This document shows, one piece after another, positions 1-5,816 of a stretch of DNA of 5,817 bases. Within the stretch, counting starts at the first letter, position 1, and each line of letters begins with the position of its first letter. The position numbers and the translations under genes are program-made. This DNA comes from Acidobacteriota bacterium (GTDB lineage Bacteria > Acidobacteriota > Aminicenantia > Aminicenantales > Aminicenantaceae). Location of the stretch: contig JAUWSR010000248.1 in assembly GCA_030609975.1 (NCBI GenBank), positions 1 to 5,817 of the forward strand, read 5' to 3'. The notes under the pieces are model-generated. The model was not told the DNA's origin. It saw only the letters and a program-made list of their open reading frames with translations, and ran no database searches.

Positions 1-2
1 AC

Positions 3-158
3 CAGATGAGCCTCAAAGGGCTGCGTCATAGCGCTGGGGCCGGGCTGCGCTTCGTGCTGCCTTTTGGTCCGCTCCGCTTGGATTGGGCTTATGTTCTCGA
101 TCCAAAACCGGGAGAAGATCGTTATCAAATCTTCTTCACCATCGGCCATGTCTTCTGA
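3..158 (+). CDS. C-terminal end of an Omp85/BamA-type outer-membrane beta-barrel protein (5' partial)
   Basis: The last 51 codons of a gene that begins before the window are visible, ending at TGA 156-158. The peptide contains GAGLRFVLPFGPLRLDWAY followed by LDPKPGEDRYQIFF and ends FTIGHVF. This is the hallmark end of the bacterial surface antigen (D15) barrel: the G-x-GLRF-x-x-PFGPLRLD-x-AY strand pair, then a last strand ending in aromatic Phe, which serves as the beta-signal recognised by the barrel-assembly machinery. Family members insert or translocate outer-membrane proteins, so the host should have an outer membrane. BamA, TamA and other Omp85 proteins share this ending, and the POTRA domains that would separate them lie outside the window, so no gene symbol is given. 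The Omp85 family is well supported; the subfamily is not. Confidence 0.88.
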   Translation, partial: QMSLKGLRHSAGAGLRFVLPFGPLRLDWAYVLDPKPGEDRYQIFFTIGHVF

Positions 159-162
159 TTGA

Positions 163-201
163 TGAATGATGCTTGGGGACAGTCCCCAAGACTGAATGAT
201 G
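163..201. repeat. 9-1-9 bp palindrome (172-190) flanked by 9-bp direct repeats
   Basis: CTTGGGGAC, a single A, then GTCCCCAAG form a perfect palindrome at 172-190. In RNA it would fold as an 8-bp stem with a 3-nt loop. The 9-mer TGAATGATG occurs on both sides, at 163-171 and 193-201. The element fills most of the gap between two convergent genes. No T-run follows the stem on either strand, so it is not a textbook intrinsic terminator, although it could block read-through in both directions. Palindromes with a GGGGAC/GTCCCC core resemble short dispersed repeats of the REP kind that recur in many bacterial genomes. That link is from memory and needs a genome-wide count. Confidence 0.6.
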
Positions 202-219
202 GAATAGGCTTGACCCCTC

Positions 220-1956
220 TTACGGCTCGCCTTTATCGCTCCAGCCGCGGAGGGAGTAATACTTTTGAATCAATGAATTGAAAAAGTCCTTATCCAAATA
301 TTGGCCGCGCATAAATCCGGCCAGAGATTTTTCCTTGAAGAATCGCTCGGGCAAAATGTCATCGCTGTGGCAGCGTCCGTTGCGAAGATTGTAACGGCGG
401 GCCAGGTGTGTTAGCCGGGCACCTAACTCCATCAAGGATTCCTCGGTATGTTCCAGGCCGGTCAGGGCATTCAGTATAGGTGCAAGCCGATCAAATCCGA
501 AGGGCACAAAATCACAGATAATGAGGCTGTTGCGGGCATTGACCTCGTCCAAACCATCGGCGACAGCCTGGGGAATGTCCTCGATGGTGAAATCCGGCCC
601 TGCCTCCTGTTCTGTTAACCATAAGCGGGTGTGGCTGGCAAAATCGGCGACCGAAAGTGCCACTCCCATAGTCAGACAGCCCTTGGGATTTACCCCGGAG
701 GTCTCCATCCCGAAGATGTTGATGGCAAACTCCTCACTCCCTTTTCCGATCTTCTGCGCCGCTACACGGGTTCCGTCGGCAAAGACATCTCCGATCCCCT
801 CACGAAAAGCCATCTTTCTTAAAAATTCTCTCTGCGCAACAGCATCTCCCCACTCCAGCTTCAATCCCCCCCAGTTATCCACCAGATCTTTCTCATAGCA
901 CTCCATGGCAAAAGAGCAGGTTACACCGGCGCTGATGGTATCCATGCCTAAGTCGTCGCAGATCTCGTTGGCCCAGGTCACATCTTTGGCATCGGATATC
1001 TCGCACCCCGAGCCCAAAAAGGCGGCGGTTTCATACTCCGGCCCTTCGATCTCATGTCCTTCCCAGCGCGCGATCTTGGAACACTGGATCCCACAGCTGA
1101 AACAGCCCACATCCTCCCAGCTCAGCTCTTCCCGGCAGGTCTCCGAGGAAATCCCCTCAAAACCATCGAATTGGACCTTTTGAAAATTCCGGGTAGGCAG
1201 AAACTCATATTCCTGTCCGCTGCGTATGCACTTCATGGTCCCCTTTTGCCGGCGAAATTTTACGCCGTCATGGTCCATGATGTCTTTGGTCAGAGCCCGG
1301 TTGAGTTCTAGAAACTTTTCGCGATCAAAGTAGCTGATCGGCTGCATCCCATCCACCACCAGCGCCTTCAAGTTCTTGGAGCCCATTACCGCACCGGCTC
1401 CACCCCGGCCGTATTGGCGGTATTTATCCACACTGATACAGGCAATGCGGCTGAGGTTTTCACCAGCGGGTCCGATACAGGCTACTCGGGGATTTTTGCC
1501 GGGAAAACGGTCGACCAAAATATCATTGGTTTCAAAAGTCCCCTTTCCCCAATATTCCTGAGCATCCAATATCTCAACTTTTTCGTCGGTGAGATATATA
1601 TACACCGGGTTCTCCGCCTTCCCGGTCAAAACGAGATAGTCGTAGCCCGCAGCCTTCAGGCGGGGGCCAAAATGTCCGCCACAGTGAGAGTCAAGCAGAG
1701 AGCCGGTAAGCGGCGACCGGGTTACGACACAGGTGCGGGCGGAGGTCTGCACCGGCGTGCCAGTAAAGGGCCCGTTGACAAAGATCAAAGGATTGTCCGG
1801 TCCGAAAGGATCAGGGGCCGGCGCCATCTCTTCCATCAAGGCAAAGCCCAAGCCTTTGCCTCCGATATATTTTTCCAAAAGTGTCCTCTGTGTTTCACCG
1901 ATCGTATACTCGCCGGTGGTGAGATCAATCTGAATCCATTTCCCTGTGTAAGACAT
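220..1956 (-). CDS. Aldehyde:ferredoxin oxidoreductase family protein (tungstopterin, [4Fe-4S])
   Basis: The protein is 578 aa, close to the usual size of about 600 for the AOR family. These oxygen-sensitive cytoplasmic enzymes oxidise aldehydes to carboxylic acids (or the reverse) using a tungsten or molybdenum bis-pterin cofactor and one [4Fe-4S] cluster that passes electrons to ferredoxin. The N-terminal domain is typical: GKGLGFAL near residue 34, SPLTG at 81-85, GGHFGPRLKAAGYD at 93-106, IGPAGEN at 161-167 and GRGGAGAVMGSKNLKA at 183-198. The cluster ligands are Cys285, Cys288 and Cys292 (CX2CX3C), with Cys481 as the likely fourth. GPEYET (305-310) and the pterin-contact pattern D334-x-x-G-M-D339 are present. 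The second pterin motif, usually D-x-x-G-L-C, is degenerate here (N476-S-L-I-I-C481). The start is backed by a strong Shine-Dalgarno. The physiological substrate cannot be told, and no ferredoxin, MoaD-like or tungstate-transport gene is adjacent. Low-similarity members of this family include non-aldehyde oxidoreductases. Confidence 0.93.
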   Translation of the reverse strand: MSYTGKWIQIDLTTGEYTIGETQRTLLEKYIGGKGLGFALMEEMAPAPDPFGPDNPLIFVNGPFTGTPVQTSARTCVVTRSPLTGSLLDSHCGGHFGPRLKAAGYDYLVLTGKAENPVYIYLTDEKVEILDAQEYWGKGTFETNDILVDRFPGKNPRVACIGPAGENLSRIACISVDKYRQYGRGGAGAVMGSKNLKALVVDGMQPISYFDREKFLELNRALTKDIMDHDGVKFRRQKGTMKCIRSGQEYEFLPTRNFQKVQFDGFEGISSETCREELSWEDVGCFSCGIQCSKIARWEGHEIEGPEYETAAFLGSGCEISDAKDVTWANEICDDLGMDTISAGVTCSFAMECYEKDLVDNWGGLKLEWGDAVAQREFLRKMAFREGIGDVFADGTRVAAQKIGKGSEEFAINIFGMETSGVNPKGCLTMGVALSVADFASHTRLWLTEQEAGPDFTIEDIPQAVADGLDEVNARNSLIICDFVPFGFDRLAPILNALTGLEHTEESLMELGARLTHLARRYNLRNGRCHSDDILPERFFKEKSLAGFMRGQYLDKDFFNSLIQKYYSLRGWSDKGEP

Positions 1957-1960
1957 ACTG

Positions 1961-1969
1961 CCTCCTTCT
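1961..1969 (-). promoter_or_regulatory. Shine-Dalgarno of the AOR-family gene
   Basis: The minus strand reads AGAAGGAGG, then CAGT, then ATG at 1956-1954. The purine run is a near-perfect anti-SD match with a short 4-nt spacer, and it fixes the start codon. Confidence 0.8.
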
Positions 1970-1979
1970 CTAGGCTCAG

Positions 1980-2006
1980 ATTATCTCATCCATTTTAGCG
2001 GGTCAA
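1980..2006 (-). promoter_or_regulatory. Putative sigma-70-type promoter for the AOR-family gene
   Basis: On the minus strand TTGACC (2006-2001) matches the -35 consensus at five of six positions, and GATAAT (1985-1980) matches the -10 consensus at five of six. The spacer is 15 bp, shorter than the optimal 17. Transcription would begin near 1973, leaving a leader of about 17 nt that contains the Shine-Dalgarno. This is a consensus match by eye only. Confidence 0.4.
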
Positions 2007-2027
2007 GTAGGAAAAGACCTTTAAATA

Positions 2028-2036
2028 TGGTATAAA
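2028..2036 (+). promoter_or_regulatory. Possible extended -10 promoter for the two M28-type genes
   Basis: TG-G-TATAAA at 2028-2036 resembles an extended -10 element (TGnTATAAT). No good -35 box lies 16-18 bp upstream. Initiation near 2043 would leave only about 9 nt before the ATG at 2052, and no Shine-Dalgarno is visible there, so this transcript could be nearly leaderless. The AT-rich stretch could also be coincidental. Confidence 0.25.
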
Positions 2037-2051
2037 AAGAACCGACTCCAA

Positions 2052-3023
2052 ATGAACTTCAAATGGCAGCGATTCCAGCATTTTCAGCCCTTGACATACC
2101 TGCAGCATTCGCTGGGAGCTCTTTCGATCCTGTCTTTGCTCATTTTGGCACCGGTATTCTCCTGTGCTTCTCAAAATGATGACCCTATCCCGGCATTCGA
2201 CGAAAAAAACGCCTATGCTCACCTGGTCCGCCAATGCGATTTCGGCCCCAGGAATCCGGGATCGATGGGACATCTCAAGTGCCGTGATTATCTGGTCGCC
2301 ACTCTGAAAAAGTACACGGATAAAGTCGATATCCAGCCTTTTCCCATGTTCATCCCCGGTTCCAAAAAACCTGTTGAAGCATTCAATCTTATAGCCAGAT
2401 TCAATCCGAAAAAGACCGGACGTATCCTCCTCTGCGCCCATTGGGATACACGGCCCTGGGCTGATAAAGATTCAGATCCAACCAAGCGCAACACCCCCAT
2501 TTTGGGCGCCAACGACGGGGCCTCAGGAGTAGCGGTCCTTTTGGAATTGGCCCGCCTTTTTCACGCTCACCCCCCTCCCCTCGGTGTGGATATCGTCCTC
2601 TTCGATGGAGAAGATGCCGGCGAATCCGGAGAAAGTCAGGGCTGGATCCAGGGATCGGAATATTTCGCAAAAAGCCTGAAACCGGCCGACCATCCCCTAT
2701 TCGCTATCCTGCTGGATATGATCGGCGACAAAGATCTCCAGATCTACAAAGAGTCCTATTCATGGGAGTATGCCCGTGACATCGTTAAAACCGTATGGGA
2801 CAAGGCCGCTGAACTGGGAATAGAGCAATTTAAGGACAATGTCCGATATGCGGTGCTTGATGACCACCTCCCCCTCCTTCGGATGGGCATCCCCTGTATC
2901 GATCTCATCGACTTCGACTATCCCTACTGGCACACAATTCAGGACACGCCGGACAAATGCAGCGCTGCCTCTCTAGGTCTGGTGGGCAAGGTCCTGGTGC
3001 ATGTGATATACACCCAAAAATAA
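2052..3023 (+). CDS. Exported glutaminyl-peptide cyclotransferase-like M28-fold zinc enzyme
   Basis: The 323-aa protein matches the bacterial branch of mammalian-type glutaminyl cyclases, which convert N-terminal Gln to pyroglutamate on exported peptides and are built on the M28 aminopeptidase fold. Visible family signatures are FGPRNPGS (64-71), AHWDTRPWAD (129-138), LGANDGASGVAVLLELAR (151-168), FDGEDAG (184-190), GSEYFA (201-206), LLDMIGDKDLQIYKE (220-234), DDHLPLL (270-276) and YWHT (292-295). Likely single-zinc ligands are Asp155, Asp188 and His294, with Glu187 as general acid/base; the Glu-Asp pair is also seen in bacterial cyclases. The N-terminus has basic residues, then a hydrophobic stretch at about 21-36 ending VFSC, so it is secreted or possibly a lipoprotein at Cys38; Phe at -2 makes the lipobox imperfect. 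ATG 2052 is the first possible start after an in-frame stop at 2022-2024, but it lacks a clear Shine-Dalgarno. A plain M28 aminopeptidase is the main alternative. Confidence 0.87.
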   Translation: MNFKWQRFQHFQPLTYLQHSLGALSILSLLILAPVFSCASQNDDPIPAFDEKNAYAHLVRQCDFGPRNPGSMGHLKCRDYLVATLKKYTDKVDIQPFPMFIPGSKKPVEAFNLIARFNPKKTGRILLCAHWDTRPWADKDSDPTKRNTPILGANDGASGVAVLLELARLFHAHPPPLGVDIVLFDGEDAGESGESQGWIQGSEYFAKSLKPADHPLFAILLDMIGDKDLQIYKESYSWEYARDIVKTVWDKAAELGIEQFKDNVRYAVLDDHLPLLRMGIPCIDLIDFDYPYWHTIQDTPDKCSAASLGLVGKVLVHVIYTQK

Positions 3024-3033
3024 ATCTAGGAAT

Positions 3034-3037
3034 GAGG
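3034..3037 (+). promoter_or_regulatory. Ribosome binding site deciding the start of the second M28-type gene
   Basis: GAGG lies 6 nt before ATG 3044, a good distance. The in-frame ATG at 3032 has AGGA directly abutting it, too close to work as a Shine-Dalgarno. Starting at 3044 also gives a clean signal peptide (MQKTKPFLVILSLATVALLG). Confidence 0.55.
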
Positions 3038-3043
3038 CTCTTC

Positions 3044-5224
3044 ATGCAAAAAACCAAACCCTTCCTTGTGATCTTATCCTTAGCGACAGTGGCTTTATTA
3101 GGGAATTCAGCCCAGCTTTTCAGCCAGAGCCCACCAGTAAAAAAACCAATTCCGGCCCTTAGGACTCCCCTTTCCCAGGAAATCCTGGATATGCTGGCCA
3201 ATGAAATATCCGGTCAGATCATTTTTAACAACGAGGTTTTACTGGCCGGCGCACCTTGGATCCGGGATCAAAAGGAATTCACAGGGACTTGGTACGAGGC
3301 ACAGAAGATCTATGAGATCGCGCGCAGTTACGGTATCGAGAGTGTAGAGCTCGTCCACTATCCCCGAGACCGAAAATTAACCTATCCCTTACAGGGTGAG
3401 CTCTGGACGATCGAGCCTAAAAAACGCCTGATCTCCCGCCTCGAAGCAGATGCAGCCCTTATCGCCAGCGGCTCGGAAAGCGTCGATCTCACCGGATCTC
3501 TTGTTTATATCCCCCCTGTGACCGGCAAAGATGTTCAGAAGTGGAAAGAGGCGGGGATACAGGAGAAATACAACGGCAAGATCGCCCTGATGTGGTCCCA
3601 TGCCTACCGAAACGTGGCGGATGCCCTGGATGCGGCCGGGGTTAGAGGTGTGATTTCCTTCAATACACGGGAGCGATATTTCGATCCGGCCCAAGTCGTC
3701 TATTCCCGCGGTTCCTATTCCGATAAACAGAACCTCAAATTCGGTTTTTCCATATCCTGGCGTCAGTGGTCAGAACTCTTGGAGGATGTGGAAAGCGGCC
3801 AGAAGATAACAGTGCGCTGCAAAACCAAATTCGGTGAATACCAGGATAAATTCGACCATGTCTTCTGTTGGATCCCCGGCAGTGAGCCCGAGAAAAAGGG
3901 AGTGATCTTCAGTGCCCATCTCTTCGAGGGTTATACCAAACGTGGCGCCAACGACAACATGAGCGGGTGTGTGGTACAACTGGAGATCCTGCGGACACTT
4001 ACCAAACTCATTGCGCAGGAAGCCCTGCCGCAGCCCCGGCGCACCATCTATTTCCTCTGGCCCAACGAGATCTCCGGAACCTACGAGCACATCAAACAGA
4101 ATCCGGAGTTGGTGGACAAGCTCAGCATCAACATCAATATGGACATGGTGGGGGAAGGACTCCGCCTCAATAACGCCCTCTTCACCATGACGGAATGTCC
4201 CAACTACATCCCCAGCTACCAAGACGGTTTGGGAGATTCCATCATGAATTACGTTTGGCGTACCAATGATATCGTGTATCTTCCTGACTCACCGCGCGGC
4301 CGGAGGGGCGGACAGTATTTCCCGAATCCTATGTGGGAAAAGAACGGTTCCCGCGATGCCTTCCGCTATTCCACACATCTGGCCACAGGAGGAAGCGACC
4401 ATATCTGTTTCAAGAATCCCATGGTGGGCATCCCTGGCATCGAGCTCAACATCTGGCCCGACCAATGGTATCACGCCGACACCGATACTCCCGATAAATC
4501 CGATCCGACTCAGCTCAAGCGGACAGCTTTTATCGGGGCGGCCATGGCCTGGGCAGCCGCCAACTGCACGGACGAAGTCCTGGCAGGTTTGCTCGAAAAG
4601 GTCTCAGCCTTCGGGTATGCCCGGGTGGGAAAGCGCGAGCTGCCCAAGGCGCTCGGATATATCGAACAGGCTGAAGGCAAAGGGCTGCAGGAGGCGCTCA
4701 ACAAGGCCGCCAACCTGGTCGATCTGGCCACAGCCCGCGAAGCCGGAGCCATAAGCACCACCACCGAGATCTTTACAGGATCAGAAAAGGCCCAGGGCCT
4801 GGTCAGCAGCTACCAAGGCCAATGGAAATTTTATCAAGAGGCCCTCAATCAGCAGCTGGCAGATTATGCAGCGCTCAAAGCCAAGCAGCTTAAGGTTGAC
4901 GCTCCCCAGAAATTAAAACCCACGTCTGAAGAAATAACTTACAACCATCTGTTTCCCGCCATCCATCCCGACGTAAAAGCCAAGATGTTTTCTATGGAGG
5001 GCAGCGACATATACAAAGAATACATGGAGAAAAACCCGGATGCTTTGAAGGATCTAAAAATGAACAGCACTCAGCGACGGATGATCTTGAACTACATCAA
5101 TGGGAAGAGGTCGATTCCTGAGATCCGAAAGTGGGTTATGGCGGAGACCGAGAAGGACCTTGAGCTCAGCAATATGGTACGCTATCTCGGAATAATGAAA
5201 TCCATTGGCTGGATCACCTACTAG
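3044..5224 (+). CDS. Exported M28-family metallopeptidase-like protein with PA-like insert, C-terminal helical/winged-helix-like extension and altered catalytic residue
   Basis: From ATG 3044 the protein is 726 aa. Residues 1-23 are a signal peptide, so it acts in the periplasm or outside. A PA-like domain follows: GKIALMWSHAYRNVADALDA at 178-197, then AGVRGVISFN. The M28 core spans about 265-507. Its metal-ligand set is readable: His292 (FSAHLF), Asp304 (GANDNMSG), Glu342, Asp367 (NMDMVG) and His477 (WYHADTDTPDKSDP), plus G450-SDH-x-x-F. At the usual Glu-Glu pair the protein has Asn341-Glu342 (WPNEISGT), so the general-base Glu appears to be replaced. Either it is a binding or pseudo-enzyme, or it belongs to a subgroup with another mechanism. 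Residues about 530-620 look mainly helical; 630-726 (NGKRSIPEIRKWVMAE, then VRYLGIMKSIGWI) resembles a small winged-helix or PqqD-like module. The gene follows the cyclase-like gene by 20 nt with no terminator between, implying one operon. M28 membership is secure; peptidase activity is not. Confidence 0.88.
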   Translation: MQKTKPFLVILSLATVALLGNSAQLFSQSPPVKKPIPALRTPLSQEILDMLANEISGQIIFNNEVLLAGAPWIRDQKEFTGTWYEAQKIYEIARSYGIESVELVHYPRDRKLTYPLQGELWTIEPKKRLISRLEADAALIASGSESVDLTGSLVYIPPVTGKDVQKWKEAGIQEKYNGKIALMWSHAYRNVADALDAAGVRGVISFNTRERYFDPAQVVYSRGSYSDKQNLKFGFSISWRQWSELLEDVESGQKITVRCKTKFGEYQDKFDHVFCWIPGSEPEKKGVIFSAHLFEGYTKRGANDNMSGCVVQLEILRTLTKLIAQEALPQPRRTIYFLWPNEISGTYEHIKQNPELVDKLSININMDMVGEGLRLNNALFTMTECPNYIPSYQDGLGDSIMNYVWRTNDIVYLPDSPRGRRGGQYFPNPMWEKNGSRDAFRYSTHLATGGSDHICFKNPMVGIPGIELNIWPDQWYHADTDTPDKSDPTQLKRTAFIGAAMAWAAANCTDEVLAGLLEKVSAFGYARVGKRELPKALGYIEQAEGKGLQEALNKAANLVDLATAREAGAISTTTEIFTGSEKAQGLVSSYQGQWKFYQEALNQQLADYAALKAKQLKVDAPQKLKPTSEEITYNHLFPAIHPDVKAKMFSMEGSDIYKEYMEKNPDALKDLKMNSTQRRMILNYINGKRSIPEIRKWVMAETEKDLELSNMVRYLGIMKSIGWITY

Positions 5225-5524
5225 GTCAGGTTTTCGGCACGCTGTTTAAGGGCTTGGTTCATGGCCTCGAAGGCCGGGGATCCACAGCTTTCCCAACCAG
5301 CGAAATTCCTCGTTGGGCTGATTCGCCAAAACCTTGGGTTTGAAGGTGGCGGATTTTCTTCCCTCCAATTTTAAAACCACTTCTAACTTTGTCCCTATCT
5401 CTGCAGACCCTCGGATGCTCCTCATAAAAGGATTCCAGTCGGGATACTTTTCAAAGTCCATAAGTATATCCCAAACCTTTTCAGAGGAAGCCTGGATTGT
5501 AATGTCGGCATATAGTTCTGGCAT
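5221..5524 (-). pseudogene. SRPBCC (START-like) family gene with an internal, frame-shifting deletion
   Basis: From ATG 5524 the frame encodes a recognisable SRPBCC N-terminal half (VWDILMDFEKYPDWNPFMRS, residues 18-36; FKPKVL; EEFRWLGKLWIPGL, 73-85) and then stops after 92 aa at TAA 5248-5246. Family members are about 140-150 aa and continue with a strand beginning FDGEH or similar, then more strands and a final helix. In the other frame, starting at 5271, the DNA reads FEAMNQALKQRAENLT and stops at TAG 5223-5221. This matches the family's usual final helix (..GFEAMNxALKxRAE). About 45 residues are therefore missing between WIPGL and FEAM, and the join shifts the frame. SRPBCC proteins bind hydrophobic ligands in a deep cavity, which this product could not form. 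The TTG at 5542 is a weaker start overlapping the upstream gene. A sequencing or assembly misjoin could give the same picture. Confidence 0.72.
5263..5275. repeat. Short inverted repeat at the SRPBCC deletion joint
   Basis: On the minus strand the join reads GGCCT-TCG-AGGCC, a perfect 5-bp inverted repeat with a 3-nt loop. It sits where the N-terminal reading frame stops matching the family and the C-terminal frame begins. It may be a trace of the deletion, for example misaligned replication at GGC/TTCGA microhomology, or coincidence. Confidence 0.4.
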
Positions 5525-5528
5525 TTTT

Positions 5529-5816
5529 TTATCCTCGGTCAAGGTTGGTCAGTCCGAAGGAATGTGCCCAACGGATGGCTTCCGTGTATTCAGCGCTGGT
5601 CAGACGGCGGTCGATCTCGGGGAACTCCCGGGCGCGGTATTCGGGCCGGTATTGGCGCATGACATTGACATAGGTTGATTTCGAGATCTCCCCGGCAATA
5701 AACTTCAGCACCTCCTTGGTCCCTGCGATATGATTGGGCATCACCAGGTGCCTGACAAGCAGGCCTTTCTCTGCGATCCCCCGCTCGCCGCGCTTGAGGT
5801 CGCCCACCTGACGATA
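5529..5816 (-). CDS. C-terminal part of a PflX-like radical SAM protein (5' end beyond the window)
   Basis: The visible 95 codons begin YRQVGDLKRGERGIAEKG and continue LLVRHLVMPNHIAGTKEVLKF, STYVNVMRQYRPEYRA, EFPEIDRRLTSAEYTEAI, ending at TAA 5531-5529. The combination YRQVGDL, GLLVRHLVMP, YVN-x-M-x-QYRP and R-x-x-x-EYxEA is typical of the C-terminal third of the radical SAM family related to pyruvate-formate-lyase activating enzyme (PflX, COG1313). Its substrate is not established as far as I know. The CX3CX2C cluster motif would lie nearer the N-terminus, outside the window, so the enzymatic assignment rests on the C-terminal signature alone. The GTG at 5807 is an internal valine codon, not the start. 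The gene ends 4 nt before the SRPBCC ATG and carries that gene's Shine-Dalgarno in its last codons, so the two are probably co-transcribed. Confidence 0.85.
   Translation of the reverse strand, partial: YRQVGDLKRGERGIAEKGLLVRHLVMPNHIAGTKEVLKFIAGEISKSTYVNVMRQYRPEYRAREFPEIDRRLTSAEYTEAIRWAHSFGLTNLDRG
5532..5536 (-). promoter_or_regulatory. Shine-Dalgarno of the SRPBCC gene inside the 3' end of the radical SAM gene
   Basis: The minus strand reads GAGGA (5536-5532), a 7-nt A-rich spacer, then ATG 5524-5522. This supports ATG 5524 over the TTG at 5542. The site overlaps the last codons of the upstream gene, consistent with translational coupling. Confidence 0.6.

Noticed and set aside
172..190. 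Intrinsic terminator at the palindrome
   Set aside because: The stem is strong, but no U-run follows in either direction, so it is reported as a repeat rather than a terminator.
1414..1998. Long plus-strand open frame (194 codons) opposite the AOR-family gene
   Set aside because: It lies almost wholly antisense to a strongly supported gene, and its composition is biased and resembles no family. It is a shadow frame, as are the other plus-strand frames between 500 and 1940.
2957..3043. N-terminal extension of the large M28 protein starting at ATG 2957 inside the cyclase-like gene
   Set aside because: The extra 29 residues overlap coding sequence of the upstream gene and would push the signal peptide inward. 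ATG 3044 has a properly spaced GAGG and a clean signal peptide.
3770..4222. Minus-strand open frame of 150 codons opposite the large M28 gene
   Set aside because: It is antisense to a well-supported coding region and shows no domain signature or ribosome binding site.
5525..5542. TTG at 5542 as the SRPBCC start
   Set aside because: It overlaps the upstream gene and is a weak start codon. ATG 5524 has GAGGA seven nucleotides upstream and sits 4 nt after the previous stop.
5334..5678. Plus-strand open frame of 114 codons opposite the SRPBCC and radical SAM genes
   Set aside because: It crosses two genes recognised by family motifs on the other strand and has no signature of its own.
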